Shown here: piece by piece, positions 63,500-64,000 of the stretch
Position numbering within the stretch: the first letter of the stretch is position 1
Layout of the letters: the number at the start of each line of letters is the position of its first letter
From: Buchananella hordeovulneris
Lineage (GTDB): Bacteria > Actinomycetota > Actinomycetes > Actinomycetales > Actinomycetaceae
Direction of reading: 5' to 3'
Assembly: GCF_001907235.1 (NCBI RefSeq)
Contig: NZ_MQVS01000005.1
Span: 1-64,000 of the forward strand
DNA length: 64,000 nt
Program-made: the position numbers and the translations under genes
Notes under the pieces: model-generated
What the model was told of the DNA's origin: nothing
The model's database searches: none
The model's input: only the letters and a program-made list of their open reading frames with translations

Positions 63500-64000
63500 T
63501 CAGAGCCAGGCCTGCACGGTGGCGGCCAAGGCCCGCAGTGCGCGCCCGCGGTGGGACAGGGCGTTCTTCTCGGCGGGCGACATCTCTGCCGTGGTGCGCT
63601 GGTGTCCGGTGGGCAAGAACAGCGGGTCGTAGCCGAAACCGCCGGTGCCGCGCGGGGCGGTCAGCAGCTGCCCCCGCACCTGGCCGAGTTCGACGTGTTC
63701 CCGCCCGTCGGGGTGCACCAGCGCCGCGGCGCACACGAACTGGGCGCCCCGGTGCGGCGGGGCGATGTCGGCCAGTTGGGCCAGCAGCAGCTCCAGGTTG
63801 GCTTTGTCGCCGCCGCCGCCCGCCCACCTAGCCGAGAAGATGCCGGGGCAGCCGCCGAGGATGTCGACGCTGAGCCCGGAGTCGTCGGCGATTGCCACGA
63901 TGCCCGCCGCCCGGCAGGCCGCGCGTGCCTTCAAAAGCGCATTGTCCGAGAAGGTCAGACCAGTTTCCGCTGGCTCAGCCAGCGCGAGGTCCGCGGCACT
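63500..64000 (-). CDS. rdgB: Non-canonical purine NTP pyrophosphatase (RdgB/HAM1), 5' partial
   Basis: The gene runs off the right edge; the frame is open to 64000 (SAADLALAEPAETGLTFSDNALLKARAAC...). Motifs IADDSGLSVDILGGCPGIFSARWAG, GTGGFGYDPLFLP and the C-terminal SHRGRALRAL are present. It hydrolyses dITP/XTP. The missing part holds the nucleotide-binding start (T/S-G/N-x-x-K). Confidence 0.92.
   Translation of the reverse strand, partial: SAADLALAEPAETGLTFSDNALLKARAACRAAGIVAIADDSGLSVDILGGCPGIFSARWAGGGGDKANLELLLAQLADIAPPHRGAQFVCAAALVHPDGREHVELGQVRGQLLTAPRGTGGFGYDPLFLPTGHQRTTAEMSPAEKNALSHRGRALRALAATVQAWL

Overview
This 64 kb window is from a high-GC Gram-positive bacterium, almost certainly an actinobacterium and plausibly an Actinomycetaceae-like member of the Actinomycetales. 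The support is the prfB-ftsE-ftsX-M23 peptidase-smpB-ssrA order, the adnA/adnB recombination pair beside a DUF3107 gene, DUF3039 next to a DEAD/DEAH helicase, a tad locus with a small flp-like pilin, and a tmRNA tag reading ADNTRTDFALAA. The genus is a guess; the phylum is not.

Layout. 1-4.4 kb: the 3' part of a polymorphic toxin, then tandem copies of its nuclease tip each followed by an immunity-like gene (five immunity paralogues). 4.4-7.0 kb: a 1.24 kb tandem duplication of a divergent WXG100-like gene and lipoprotein gene, with each copy damaged differently. 7.1-14.3 kb: aminopeptidase P, PHP phosphoesterase, MarC protein, a YtrA-type regulator with its ABC transporter, a DEAD-box RNA helicase and DUF3107. 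14.5-21.1 kb: adnA-adnB. 21.2-25.4 kb: a phosphotransferase-fold protein with an altered catalytic loop, a membrane protein behind a perfect palindrome, and a 708-residue protein of unknown function. 25.4-27.9 kb: a second decayed toxin/immunity array (WXG-like gene, alpha/beta-hydrolase fragments, two lipoproteins). 28.3-32.0 kb: a compact tad pilus locus. 32.1-34.7 kb: a small membrane protein, a LysR regulator and an MFS exporter. 34.7-41.8 kb: prfB, ftsEX, peptidoglycan hydrolase, smpB, DUF2207 protein and ssrA.

41.8-46.1 kb, directly after ssrA, is an accessory island. It holds an AAA/DUF4143 ATPase behind four exact-period 22-bp iterons, a gene-poor gap, and a two-gene CBASS-like operon (a SLATT 2TM effector and a SMODS nucleotidyltransferase with an AGS-C-like sensor). 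46.3-48.0 kb is a PadR/permease-prefix pair in which the PadR wing is encoded by a 27-base homopolymer, with two matching 15-bp dyads upstream. 48.1-50.6 kb is an ARPP-2-like/VWA pair whose first member is frameshifted.

50.9-64 kb returns mostly to core genes: a DUF559-like protein, FMN reductase, HU, an ABC exporter, nagB, DUF3039, an SF2 helicase, a Sel1-repeat protein, nicotinate phosphoribosyltransferase, murI, an MBL-fold enzyme and the start-truncated rdgB. A peculiar repeat field of inverted 19-23 bp units lies at 51.9-52.5 kb.

The strongest second-look items are the phase-variable-looking PadR switch, the CBASS-like operon beside ssrA, the two decayed toxin/immunity arrays, the dispersed structured repeat at 14.35 and 32.05 kb, and the repeat field at 52 kb.
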